From JAVVEZ01 sp032250895 (GTDB taxonomy: Bacteria > Pseudomonadota > Gammaproteobacteria > Pseudomonadales > Pseudohongiellaceae), in the NCBI GenBank assembly GCA_032250895.1, contig JAVVEZ010000090.1, positions 1 to 13,196 of the forward strand: DNA of 13,196 bases, given 5' to 3'. Position 1 is the stretch's first letter; the number at the start of each line of letters is the position of its first letter. Made by a program: the position numbers and the translations under genes. Of the stretch, positions 5,727 through 13,133 are shown piece by piece. Under the pieces are notes generated by a model, which worked only from the letters and a program-made list of their open reading frames with translations, had not been told where the DNA came from and searched no databases.

Positions 5727-6428
5727 TCATGCGTCAATCGGTTTTTCCGGTTCCGCAGCAGGCCGGCGGACACGGGCCGCAGCCGCAATATAGACCGCTG
5801 CCAGGATGCTGAAAATATAGGCCTGAACCATGCCGGTAAGCAGCCCCAGCACCGTCATCACAATGGGAAAAATAAAAGGTGTGATGGTGAGCAGGATGGC
5901 AAGAATCATTGCCCCGCTCATCATGTTGCCGAACAGGCGCACCGCCAGCGCCAGCGTGCGCGACACTTCACTGATGATGTTGAAGGGCAGCATGATGACG
6001 GTCGGTTGCACATAGGAGCGCAGATAGGCACGCAGGCCCTGCTGCTGAATACCGAAAAAAGGCACTGCCACGAATACACACAGAGCCAGTGCCGCCGTGG
6101 TCGACAGCGAACCGGTCGGCGGCTCATAGCCGGGAATGATCGTGCTCAGACTCGCCACCGCCACAAATAAAAAGAGGGTTCCGAGAAAACCCAGATATTG
6201 ACGGGGCTGGGGAAGACCGACCTCTTCTATCTGCGTCAGTATGGCGGTCACGATGATTTCCAATAAATTCTGCCAGCGCGAACGCGTCAGCGTGTGCGAA
6301 AGCCTGCGGGTAATGAGGATGGCAACCACGACCAGCACCAACATCAGAACCCAGGTAAAAACAATGGTGGCATTCAGTTTGAAAGCGCCATATTGCCAGA
6401 AAATGATTTCATCAGGACTCAGGTGCAC
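5727..6428 (-). CDS. atpB: N-type ATPase a subunit (233 aa, GTG start)
   Basis: Stator subunit that forms the ion half-channels beside the c-ring. Five to six hydrophobic helices are visible. The essential arginine is R164 in LALAVRLFGNMMSG, and the preceding PGYEPPTGSLSTTAALA block is typical of bacterial a subunits. The frame opens at 6458, but I choose GTG at 6428: on the minus strand GGGAGGT ends four bases before it, and the resulting start, (M)HLSPDEIIFWQYGAFKLN, looks like a natural N-terminus, whereas the extra ten residues lie inside atpR. With this start the gene overlaps atpR by 17 bases. The C-terminal tail (VRRPAAEPEKPIDA) is basic then disordered and cytoplasmic by usual topology. 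Confidence 0.93.
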   Translation of the reverse strand: MHLSPDEIIFWQYGAFKLNATIVFTWVLMLVLVVVAILITRRLSHTLTRSRWQNLLEIIVTAILTQIEEVGLPQPRQYLGFLGTLFLFVAVASLSTIIPGYEPPTGSLSTTAALALCVFVAVPFFGIQQQGLRAYLRSYVQPTVIMLPFNIISEVSRTLALAVRLFGNMMSGAMILAILLTITPFIFPIVMTVLGLLTGMVQAYIFSILAAVYIAAAARVRRPAAEPEKPIDA

Positions 6429-6735
6429 GAGGACCTCCCGATTCCAGCCGCATGGCAAGATCTTCCGCTGGCTTCAGCAGCCGGATCAGGACCCCGCGCG
6501 CCATCACAAAGCCCAGCAGACACAGCAGCAGGCGCGGCCATTGTCCGCCGGAAGCCACCAGATAAAACCCTGCCACGCTGAGGCCCACCCGCAACAGCAG
6601 GCTGCCCAGCATCCACAGCGCAGGCTGAGCTGAACGCAGCGCATGTTGCAGTGTCCAGTACAGCCCGCCAAAAAAAAACACGCCCAGCACGATGCCTGCC
6701 AGCCATGCCATTGCGCCTGCCAATACCTCAGTCAT
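6412..6735 (-). CDS. atpR: N-ATPase subunit AtpR, three-helix membrane protein (107 aa)
   Basis: Small membrane protein found only in N-type ATPase clusters. Three helices can be drawn at about 5-27, 39-61 and 65-84. R49 sits in the middle of helix 2 (SLLLRVGLSVAGFYL), and R77 in MARG near the end of helix 3; in the published proposal for N-ATPases a conserved AtpR arginine interacts with a glutamate of the c-ring, and R49 is the natural candidate. The C-terminus is a short polar tail. The frame is open to 6750 but I choose ATG at 6735 because GAGGA lies eight bases upstream, while the 6750 ATG has GAGG directly abutting it. It overlaps atpQ by 8 bases and atpB by 17. Confidence 0.88.
   Translation of the reverse strand: MTEVLAGAMAWLAGIVLGVFFFGGLYWTLQHALRSAQPALWMLGSLLLRVGLSVAGFYLVASGGQWPRLLLCLLGFVMARGVLIRLLKPAEDLAMRLESGGPRAPES
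6433..6439 (-). promoter_or_regulatory. Strong ribosome binding site fixing the atpB GTG start
   Basis: Minus-strand GGGAGGT followed by CCTC and GTG (6428-6426). It is among the best Shine-Dalgarno matches in the cluster and lies within the 3' end of atpR. Confidence 0.65.
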
Positions 6736-7075
6736 GTTTATCGTCCTCATCCTCGTGCATCACCCGGTCCTCCCGGGCAATCCAGAGCCAGGCGTGGAGA
6801 CAACCCAGGGTAAGACCCGCCATCAACAGCGCCAGGGTCCAGGAATGTTCATCCGCATGATGCTTGTCTATCCAGATGCCAAGCCCGGTACCCAACAGGG
6901 TTGGCACCACCACCGACCAACCGATCAAGCCCATCATGCCCAAGCCAAACCATAGCCCCGATGACCTGTCGCGCCGGGCCTTGAGTTTGCGCGCCACCTG
7001 CACGCCGATCTTATCAACAAAATTCTGCTGCTCACGCCCGGACGGCGATTGTTCACGATGTTCAGTATTCATCAT
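6728..7075 (-). CDS. atpQ: N-ATPase subunit AtpQ, AtpI-like two-helix protein (115 aa)
   Basis: Two-helix membrane protein of the AtpQ/AtpI type, proposed in this family to help assemble the c-ring or to carry divalent cations; the role is not settled. A polar, basic N-terminus (1-40) precedes helix 1 (about 42-68), which holds the family pattern GLIGWSVVVPTLLGTGLGIWID, and helix 2 (about 78-98, LLMAGLTLGCLHAWLWI). The C-terminal tail is strongly acidic (EDRVMHEDEDDKHD). Two ATG codons in a row (7075 and 7072) could start it. The start overlaps the end of atpC by 14 bases and the end overlaps atpR by 8. Position between atpC and atpR is exactly that expected for N-ATPase clusters. Confidence 0.87.
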   Translation of the reverse strand: MMNTEHREQSPSGREQQNFVDKIGVQVARKLKARRDRSSGLWFGLGMMGLIGWSVVVPTLLGTGLGIWIDKHHADEHSWTLALLMAGLTLGCLHAWLWIAREDRVMHEDEDDKHD

Positions 7076-7454
7076 GGAAGCTCGCCAGGCGCCGTAAAAA
7101 CCCGTTTTCCAGTTTCATCATGAGCGCACGCTGACTTTGTTCCTGCTCATCCAGACTCAGGAACTCCCGAGCCACCGTCGCATGCAATTGCTCCAGATCG
7201 GCACCACCCGTCGCCCGCCGCACCGAGACCAGGACCTCGGTTCCGGTCTTGATCAGAATACCCTCATCGATGGCCAGATAAACCTCGCCTGCCGCCTCGC
7301 TCTGGTAGAACAAAATCCCCGGGGCCAGCGCTGCAACACAGTCCAGTCGATGTGGCAGCAGCCCAAAGGAGCCTTGCGCCGTCTGTGCCACGATGCGCAT
7401 CACACCGTCCAGATCAGCGAAGACCTGAAAGGGCAGCAGAATCTTAAGTTTCAT
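7062..7454 (-). CDS. atpC: N-type ATPase epsilon subunit (130 aa)
   Basis: Rotor subunit between gamma and the c-ring. Residues 1-84 form the beta-sandwich, with the family motif QGSFGLLPHRLDCVAALAPGIL (about 27-48) and a second strand pattern LAIDEGILIKTGTEVLVSV. The C-terminal ~45 residues form a helical hairpin, the part that can inhibit ATP hydrolysis in F-type enzymes. The frame is open up to 7511; I choose ATG at 7454 since MKLKILLPFQVF is the normal N-terminus and the extra 19 residues fall inside atpD. It overlaps atpD by 11 bases and atpQ by 14. Its place directly after atpD and far from atpG is part of the N-type gene order; in F-type operons atpC comes last, after atpD. Confidence 0.92.
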   Translation of the reverse strand: MKLKILLPFQVFADLDGVMRIVAQTAQGSFGLLPHRLDCVAALAPGILFYQSEAAGEVYLAIDEGILIKTGTEVLVSVRRATGGADLEQLHATVAREFLSLDEQEQSQRALMMKLENGFLRRLASFHDEY

Positions 7455-8922
7455 GGCTGGGCTTGACATGCTCGACCTTGGCTCCCTCGGGCATAGCCGA
7501 GGAGTTTTCAAGCGCTTCAGATCTAAGTTCGTCGATATTCCCGATCATGTACAGGGCGCTTTCCGGGTAATCCTTGAATTCGTCCCGCAAAATCCGCTGA
7601 CAGCCATCGAGGCTCTCGGCAAGACTGACCAGCCTGCCCTGATGCCCGGTGAACTGTTCCGTGGTGAAAAACGGCTGCGTCAGAAAACGCTCCAGACGGC
7701 GCGCCCGTGCCACCAGTTTACGATCTTCCGCAGACAATTGCTCCAGACCAAGCATGGCAATGATGTCCCGCAATTCCGTGTATTGGGCCAGAGTGCTGCG
7801 AATTTCCTGGGCCAGGGCATAGTGCCGTTCACCCACGATACCCGGTGTGATCATCTTGGAACTGGATTGCAGGGGATCGATGGCCGGATACAAGCCTTCA
7901 CTGGCCCGCTTGCGCGACAACACGATGGATGCCGACAAATGGGAAAACGTGTGAACCGCCGAAGGATCGGTGAAATCATCGGCCGGGACATAGACGGCCT
8001 GAATCGAGGTGATCGCACCATTGTCCGTATTGGCGATCCGTTCCTCCAGACTCGCCAGTTCAGTCCCCATGGTAGGCTGATAGCCCAGCCGGGACGGCAT
8101 CTGCCCCATCAATCCGGAAATTTCCGAACCCGCCTGAATGAAGCGGAAGATATTGTCAATCAGCAGCAGGACATCACGATTTTCCTCATCGCGGAAATAC
8201 TCGGCCATGGTCAGGGCTGCGTGTCCCACACGGAAGCGGGCACCTGGCGGTTCATTCATCTGTCCAAAAAGCATGACCATGTTGGGCAACACGCCGGCAT
8301 CCATCATATCCCGATAGAGTTCTTCGCCCTCCCGGCAGCGTTCGCCAATGCCACAGAAAATGCTGACGCCCCGTTCCTTGCCAATCATATTGTGGATGAT
8401 TTCGGTCAACAGAACCGTCTTGCCAACACCGGCACCACCGAGCAGACCCGTCTTGCCGCCTCGTTCCAGGGGCGCCAGCACGTCGATCAGCTTGATGCCG
8501 GTTTCAAAGACCAGGGCTTGGGTGGAACGCCGTGCCAGAGGCGGCGGAGCCCGGTGCACGGAACGCCATTGGGTATCGACGGGCACTGGCAGGCGATCGA
8601 TGGTCTTGCCAAACACATCAAACATGCGTCCGAGAATCTGTCTGCCCACCTGCGTCTTCAAGGGTCCGCCGCTATCTTCGACGCTCATGCCCCGCGCCAG
8701 CCCCTGCGTCGGGGTGAGAGCGATACAACGGACCCGGTGTCGATCCAGCTGCCCCAGCACCTCGATCATGATGCTCTGCTGCGGGCCGGTCCTGAGCAGC
8801 GTATAAATCGCCGGCAGCTGCGACTCGAAATAGACATCGATGATGCTGCCCTGCACGCTCAACACCACACCCTGATTCAGGGCTGCTCCGGTGTCCTGCC
8901 GACTGTTGGATCTGTCTGTCAC
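7444..8922 (-). CDS. atpD: N-type ATPase beta subunit, catalytic (492 aa, GTG start)
   Basis: Catalytic subunit that makes or hydrolyses ATP. Walker A is GGAGVGKT (162-169, K168), the catalytic glutamate/arginine pair lies in GERCREGEEL (E194, R195), and the DELSEED-side and Walker B region reads LLLIDNIFRFIQAGSEISGLMGQMPSRLGYQPTM. The beta assignment over alpha rests on GGAGVGKT and on GERxREGxE. The N-terminal ~15 residues are a polar extension rich in S, N and Q. The start codon is GTG at 8922 with GGGAG seven bases upstream. It is the first gene of the cluster, contrary to F-type operons where atpD is next to last. The 115 bases between it and the upstream hydrolase gene hold no promoter I can defend. 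Confidence 0.96.
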   Translation of the reverse strand: MTDRSNSRQDTGAALNQGVVLSVQGSIIDVYFESQLPAIYTLLRTGPQQSIMIEVLGQLDRHRVRCIALTPTQGLARGMSVEDSGGPLKTQVGRQILGRMFDVFGKTIDRLPVPVDTQWRSVHRAPPPLARRSTQALVFETGIKLIDVLAPLERGGKTGLLGGAGVGKTVLLTEIIHNMIGKERGVSIFCGIGERCREGEELYRDMMDAGVLPNMVMLFGQMNEPPGARFRVGHAALTMAEYFRDEENRDVLLLIDNIFRFIQAGSEISGLMGQMPSRLGYQPTMGTELASLEERIANTDNGAITSIQAVYVPADDFTDPSAVHTFSHLSASIVLSRKRASEGLYPAIDPLQSSSKMITPGIVGERHYALAQEIRSTLAQYTELRDIIAMLGLEQLSAEDRKLVARARRLERFLTQPFFTTEQFTGHQGRLVSLAESLDGCQRILRDEFKDYPESALYMIGNIDELRSEALENSSAMPEGAKVEHVKPSHET

Positions 8923-9037
8923 CCTTTCGCTCCCACAAGCCGCTGTTCCAGCTCCCCAATAAGCAGGCTATCTCAGACTGCCCGATGACAGAGAATGGCG
9001 GTCATCAACCTGAACCGGGGATTGCGTAAACTTGATC
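8923..9037 (-). other. Intergenic leader upstream of the atp cluster
   Basis: This 115-base gap is where a promoter for the N-ATPase cluster would be expected. Reading the minus strand I find -35-like TTGATG and TTTACG, but neither has a -10 match at 16-18 bases, and no terminator hairpin with a T-run after the hydrolase gene. The cluster may be read through from upstream or use a non-sigma70 or weak promoter. Confidence 0.4.
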
Positions 9038-9940
9038 TTACTGCTGTGCCTTCAGTTCGGCGTAAAGCTGGCCAATGAAGCGGTCACGGGTGGTGCCGAT
9101 CTGTTGCACACTGTTTTCGTAGGCAGCAGCAGGATTGGCGGCGATCACCTCTTCCTGGGTTTTGCCCTGCTGCACCAGCGCCGCAACCTTGTCACGCAAA
9201 TCCAGGATCATATCCCGGTGCGCCACCACGGCGCTGCGATCGACCGTCGGCCCATGCCCCGGAATGATCCGGGTATCCGGTCCGGCCGTTCCGATCACCG
9301 TGGCCAGCCCCGCCAGCATGCCGGCCAGAGAGCCTCCGTTACTGCGATCAATATTCGGAAACTGAATGGAACGGTAAAAATCGCCGACCATCAGAATATC
9401 GTTATTCACAAACTGAATCAGCGTATCGCCATCAGTATGCGCGCTGGCAATGGGTATCAAGCGTACCTCTTCCCCGTTCAGATAAAGAGTGACTGTCCCA
9501 TCATAGGTAAGCATCGGCAACGCCGCCGCTGGAGCCGGTGTTCCAGGCTGCCCGTTGGCACCCGGATTGGGATGCGCGAGCCGGCTGCGCAGCTGATCAT
9601 GAGACAGAATCATAGCTCCCATCGCACCCAGGTTGGCATTGCCACCGGTGTGATCGCCATGCAGATGCGTATTGACCACAAAGCGTATCGGTTGCGCAGT
9701 GATAGCCTTTACCGCCGCCACGATCTTATCGGTGAGCGGCGCAAATTGGGTATCCACCATGAACACCCCGTCGGGACCGCTGAGGATCCCCGTCATGCCC
9801 CCCCTTCCTTCGAGAGTGGCGAAGTTGCTGCTGATCCGGGTGGTCTTGATCTGGACCTGATCGAAGTTCTGCCCCTGGCCGTGGGCGACTGCGCTCATCA
9901 AAATCGTGAGGAACATAGTAACAAGTGCTGATCTTTGCAT
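9038..9940 (-). CDS. Exported metallo-beta-lactamase-fold hydrolase (300 aa)
   Basis: Predicted periplasmic di-zinc hydrolase of unknown substrate. Residues 1-22 form a signal peptide (hydrophobic LVTMFLTILMSAVA, likely cleavage near AHG-Q). The mature part has all metallo-beta-lactamase-fold metal ligands: H92-x-H94-x-D96-H97 in VVNTHLHGDHTGG, H168 in ASAHTDGDT, D187 in MVGDFYRS and H229 in IIPGHGPT. The bridging D187 with D96/H97 is the arrangement of glyoxalase II-like hydrolases; the cysteine or serine features of class B1 beta-lactamases are absent, so antibiotic hydrolysis should not be assumed. Residues about 122-142 are a G/P/A-rich loop. AAGGAG lies six bases before the ATG, a strong ribosome site. 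A candidate promoter (9979-10008) in the 71-base gap after the efflux gene suggests separate transcription. Confidence 0.9.
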   Translation of the reverse strand: MQRSALVTMFLTILMSAVAHGQGQNFDQVQIKTTRISSNFATLEGRGGMTGILSGPDGVFMVDTQFAPLTDKIVAAVKAITAQPIRFVVNTHLHGDHTGGNANLGAMGAMILSHDQLRSRLAHPNPGANGQPGTPAPAAALPMLTYDGTVTLYLNGEEVRLIPIASAHTDGDTLIQFVNNDILMVGDFYRSIQFPNIDRSNGGSLAGMLAGLATVIGTAGPDTRIIPGHGPTVDRSAVVAHRDMILDLRDKVAALVQQGKTQEEVIAANPAAAYENSVQQIGTTRDRFIGQLYAELKAQQ

Positions 9941-9978
9941 GATTTTCTCCTTGCTCCGTGGGAATGGTAGACGCTGTC

Positions 9979-10008
9979 AGTATAAATACCTGCTACAGCG
10001 CTTGCCAT
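9979..10008 (-). promoter_or_regulatory. Candidate promoter with inverted repeat for the hydrolase gene
   Basis: On the minus strand ATGGCA (10008-10003; 4 of 6) and TATACT (9984-9979; 5 of 6) are 18 bases apart. The inverted repeat CGCTGT...ACAGCG (9972-9977 and 9995-10000) covers the spacer and extends past the -10, so it could be an operator; it has an inner CAG/CTG pairing too. It could instead be a weak terminator of the efflux operon, but no T-run follows. Confidence 0.35.
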
Positions 10009-10011
10009 CTT

Positions 10012-11511
10012 TCATTTTACGGGTCTGCGCAGCAAGAACACCATCGGCGCCGAAGTCATGACGATCCACATCATCAGTTTGAAATCATTGACATAGGCTA
10101 TCGTAGCGGCCTGACGGGTGACTTCGGCATCCAGCATCCCCAATACGCCGGACGCGTTGCTGCGCAGCGCATCCGGCACCTGCTGCCAGCTCAGGCCCAG
10201 AGAGAACGGGGTAAGATTTTCTGTCAGGTACGCATGATTGACCTTGATGTTCTTGCTTAGCGTACCAATCACCAGGGATATCCCTATGCTGCTGCCCATA
10301 TTCCGCGAGAGGCTGAATACGCCGGCCGCTTCCGCCCGATATCTTGGGTCGAGTGTCGAATAGGCAATGGTGCTCAGGGGCACGAAGATAAGACCCAGCC
10401 CGAAACCCTGCGCGGCCCCCGTCCAGATGATAGCGGCAGGAGGCACGTAGGTGGTAAAAGCTGTCATCGCCTGCAGGGATACAGCAGTCAGGGCCAGACC
10501 GAACAGAATCAAAAAGCGGGGATCAATGCGACCGGCAAGTTTGCCGACCAGCATCATCGCCAGCATGGTGCCGATGCCTCTGGGCGCCATCAGAATACCG
10601 ACATCGAGCACCGGGTATCCCATCAGGTTTTGCATATACGGCGGCAGCAGCGCCATCGTCGCCAGCAGGATGATGCCAACAAAAAAAATAAACACCAGAC
10701 TGGTGGCCAGATTGCGGTCGCGAAACATGGCTGGCGAAAGAAAGGGATGCCGGGACTGCCGCGTATGTATCGCATACATCCACAGAGCCGCAGCAATGAT
10801 CGCGGCGTAAAAAACAATTTCTCTCGACTGAAACCAGTCGAGCTGCTCTCCCCGATCCAGCACCATCTGCGTACAACCGATGACCAGACTCAGGGTCAGA
10901 AACCCGAATTTGTCGAAGGGGCGGTCCTGGCGCGGTGAATCCGGCATGAAAATCATCAAGCCGACCAGGGCCAGAACACCCAATGGCAGGTTGATAAAAA
11001 ATACCCAGCGCCAACTGTAATACTCTGTCAGGAAACCACCCAGGGTCGGGCCTAGAATCGGTCCAACCATCACTCCTACTCCCCACAAGGCCATAGCGCT
11101 GGCATGTTTCTCCCGCGGATTGATGTCAAGCATGGTGGCCTGTGACAAGGGCACCAGCACCGCACCAAAGCAACCTTGCAGAATCCTGAAAAAAACCATT
11201 TGCTCAATAGTCAGCGCCATGCCACATAACATGGAACTGAGGGTGAAGCCCGCTATGCCCAACACGAACACGTTTTTACGCCCATAGCGGCCAGCCAGCC
11301 AACCCGTGGGCAGTGTCATGATCGCAGAGGCCACGATGTATGAGGTGAGAACCCAGGTGATCTGGTCCTGGGTAGCCGTGAGACTGCCCTGCATGTGTGG
11401 CAGGGCCACGTTGGCAATGGTGGTATCGAGCACCTGCATGATCGTGGCCAGCATGATCAGGATCATGATCAAGCCACGATAGGGAACGTCCTGTGAACTA
11501 CTGCTGTTCAT
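10012..11511 (-). CDS. DHA2-family (EmrB/QacA) drug:proton antiporter (499 aa)
   Basis: Inner-membrane exporter of the 14-helix DHA2 major facilitator family, driven by the proton gradient. Motifs seen: LDTTIANVALP (28-38, family motif D1), GWLAGRYGRK (70-79, loop 2-3 motif A), R109-ILQG in helix 4, the antiporter motif C GVGVMVGPILGPTLGG (145-159) and SWRWVFFINLPLG (166-178). Length fits EmrB-type proteins. It begins 20 bases after the adaptor gene ends, so the pair is one transcript and should form a tripartite pump with an outer-membrane channel not present in this window. Substrates cannot be told from the sequence; EmrAB homologues export hydrophobic uncouplers and antibiotics. An emrB symbol would be reasonable by similarity, but orthology is not shown here. 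Confidence 0.93.
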   Translation of the reverse strand: MNSSSSQDVPYRGLIMILIMLATIMQVLDTTIANVALPHMQGSLTATQDQITWVLTSYIVASAIMTLPTGWLAGRYGRKNVFVLGIAGFTLSSMLCGMALTIEQMVFFRILQGCFGAVLVPLSQATMLDINPREKHASAMALWGVGVMVGPILGPTLGGFLTEYYSWRWVFFINLPLGVLALVGLMIFMPDSPRQDRPFDKFGFLTLSLVIGCTQMVLDRGEQLDWFQSREIVFYAAIIAAALWMYAIHTRQSRHPFLSPAMFRDRNLATSLVFIFFVGIILLATMALLPPYMQNLMGYPVLDVGILMAPRGIGTMLAMMLVGKLAGRIDPRFLILFGLALTAVSLQAMTAFTTYVPPAAIIWTGAAQGFGLGLIFVPLSTIAYSTLDPRYRAEAAGVFSLSRNMGSSIGISLVIGTLSKNIKVNHAYLTENLTPFSLGLSWQQVPDALRSNASGVLGMLDAEVTRQAATIAYVNDFKLMMWIVMTSAPMVFLLRRPVK

Positions 11512-11531
11512 GCTGAATCGCCGTGGAAGAA

Positions 11532-12560
11532 TTATTCAAAGCGTCCCAAGGTCCTGATATGTCCTGTATCCACCGTAACTTCGGCACTCATGCCTGCCGC
11601 CAGGGGCAGATCTTCGTGGCTGTCCACAAACTCCAGTTTCACCATGATGCGCTGTACCACCTTGACCCAGTTGCCGGAGCTGTTCTGGGCCGGCAACAAT
11701 GAAAACTCGGCGCCGGTGGCGGGCGTCACGCTGGCTACGCGGGCCTGCCAATGCTGTCCGGGATAGGTATCGATCGTTACTTCGGCGCTTTGCCCCGGAC
11801 GCAGATAGGAGAGATCCGTTTCCTTGAAATTGGCTTCCAGCCAGATCCGGCTGTCATCGATCAGGCTCAGGATGGGCGCACCGGCAATGACATTTTCACC
11901 GACATGCAGGGACAGATTGACAACAATTCCGCTTACCGGCGCCCTGACCTCGACCCGACTCAGATCGAAGCGGGCTTTTTCCAGCTCAGCCAGAGCCTGA
12001 CGATAACGCGGGTGCGCTTCGACTGGCTGTTGTGGATCCAGCAGGCGGGCCTTGAGCACCTGCAAGCCCTGTTGTTTGTTTTGCAGATCACTTTGGGCGC
12101 TGTCCCAATCATGTTCCGCCTGGTCATACACGGCCGCAGAAACCGAGCCCTGAGCCTTCAGCTTGCGCATGCGCTCGAGCTCTTTTTTGCGAAATTCAAG
12201 CTCCGTTTCAGCCTTGGCAATGACCAGCTTCTGATTCAGGTATTCTGCCTTGAGGCCCTCGATATCCGCCTTGGTGTCGGCCAGATTGGCTTCAGCCCTG
12301 GCACGCGCAATCAACAGCGGCTGGTCATCGATCTTGAACAGCAACTGGCCCTCGCTGACGGGAGTGTTGTCCTTGAGATCGAGTTCCACCACTCGCCCGG
12401 AAACCTCACTGCTGATGGTCAGTATCTCGGTTTTCAGATAGGCGTTGTCGGTACTCACATAACGGCCACCATGCAGGTAAAACCAGGCTCCCACTGCGGC
12501 TATCAGCAGCGGGCCAAGGATCAGCATCAGGGTGTGTTTTACGATCGAATTTTTTGCCAT
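11532..12560 (-). CDS. HlyD/EmrA-family membrane fusion adaptor (342 aa)
   Basis: Periplasmic adaptor that links the inner-membrane DHA2 exporter to an outer-membrane channel. One membrane anchor lies at residues about 10-29, followed by YVSTDNAYLKTEILTISSEVSG, the characteristic EmrA-type opening of the first lipoyl half. A coiled-coil hairpin (about 80-205) is interrupted by a short PQQPVEAHP segment, then comes the second lipoyl half (VRAPVSGIVVNLSLHVGENV), a beta-barrel, and the typical GAEFSLLPAQNSSGNWVKVVQR block near the end. Length is slightly below E. coli EmrA. It follows marR by 45 bases and precedes the exporter by 20, giving a marR-emrA-emrB operon layout. Confidence 0.93.
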   Translation of the reverse strand: MAKNSIVKHTLMLILGPLLIAAVGAWFYLHGGRYVSTDNAYLKTEILTISSEVSGRVVELDLKDNTPVSEGQLLFKIDDQPLLIARARAEANLADTKADIEGLKAEYLNQKLVIAKAETELEFRKKELERMRKLKAQGSVSAAVYDQAEHDWDSAQSDLQNKQQGLQVLKARLLDPQQPVEAHPRYRQALAELEKARFDLSRVEVRAPVSGIVVNLSLHVGENVIAGAPILSLIDDSRIWLEANFKETDLSYLRPGQSAEVTIDTYPGQHWQARVASVTPATGAEFSLLPAQNSSGNWVKVVQRIMVKLEFVDSHEDLPLAAGMSAEVTVDTGHIRTLGRFE

Positions 12561-12605
12561 TGAACTCTTGACTCTTTGTCCTTGATCTTGCTCTGCCGAC
12601 CCGGC

Positions 12606-13094
12606 TTATTCAAACGCCTGACCGGAAGTGAACTTGTTTGAAGAATGACGGGCAGGACGTGTTTCCACATCGCTGAGATTGTCCCGAATCTGCAGCAAGA
12701 CCCGCAGCAGTTCAGCTTCCTGCTCCACACCTATGCCCTGCAGGGCTTTCCTGTTCAGTTTTTGCCCCAGTTTGCGCAGGGATGCCAGCATAGGTTCAGC
12801 TGCAGACGCCAGGTACACTTGCTTCGCTCGCCGATCAGCGGGATCGTCTCGGCGTGCAACCCAGCCCGCCGCCTCCAATTTATCCAGATGCCTTGCCAGC
12901 GTTATAGGTTTGATATCCATATACTGCGCCAGAGTTTTCTGCTGCACCCCATCCACACGCTGCAAATGCGCAAGCACCGACCACTGCGCCCGTGTCAACC
13001 CCAATTGCTGCGAGCTGCGATCAAAATTCCAGCGCATCAGCCGCGCCACATCATGCACGACGAAGCCCAAGCTCTTGTTAAAGTCTCTTTTCAT
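12606..13094 (-). CDS. MarR-family transcriptional regulator (162 aa)
   Basis: Dimeric winged-helix repressor, most likely controlling its own operon with the efflux genes and released by a phenolic or other lipophilic ligand; the ligand is inferred, not visible. Helix 1 (VVHDVARLMRWNFDRSSQQLG) gives the dimer part, LTRAQWSVLAHLQ the second helix, IKPITLARHLDKLEAAGWVARR (61-82) the recognition helix and following turn, and DPADRRAKQVYL (84-95) the wing with the family's conserved DxRRxK arginines. The C-terminal tail after ~145 is polar. No Shine-Dalgarno precedes the ATG at 13094, and the -10 box ends only about ten bases before it, so the message may be nearly leaderless. No other start gives the conserved helix 1. 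Confidence 0.92.
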   Translation of the reverse strand: MKRDFNKSLGFVVHDVARLMRWNFDRSSQQLGLTRAQWSVLAHLQRVDGVQQKTLAQYMDIKPITLARHLDKLEAAGWVARRDDPADRRAKQVYLASAAEPMLASLRKLGQKLNRKALQGIGVEQEAELLRVLLQIRDNLSDVETRPARHSSNKFTSGQAFE

Positions 13095-13104
13095 ATGGTG
13101 ACTG

Positions 13105-13133
13105 ATTATAAGCTAACTTACCAAATAACACAA
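13105..13133 (-). promoter_or_regulatory. Promoter of the marR-efflux operon
   Basis: On the minus strand a perfect TATAAT (13110-13105) lies 17 bases after TTGTGT (13133-13128; 3 of 6). The spacer contains TAAG-CTAA-CTTA (plus strand 13109-13120), a short inverted repeat that overlaps the -10 edge and could be the MarR operator. Predicted transcription starts near 13098, only a few bases before the ATG at 13094. Confidence 0.55.

Noticed and set aside
2095..8922. Ordinary F-type ATP synthase operon
   Set aside because: Gene order starts with atpD-atpC, atpQ and atpR are present, and there is no separate delta gene.
9038..9940. Class B beta-lactamase (carbapenemase)
   Set aside because: The ligand set has the bridging aspartate D187 and lacks the class B1 cysteine; the fold alone does not imply antibiotic hydrolysis.
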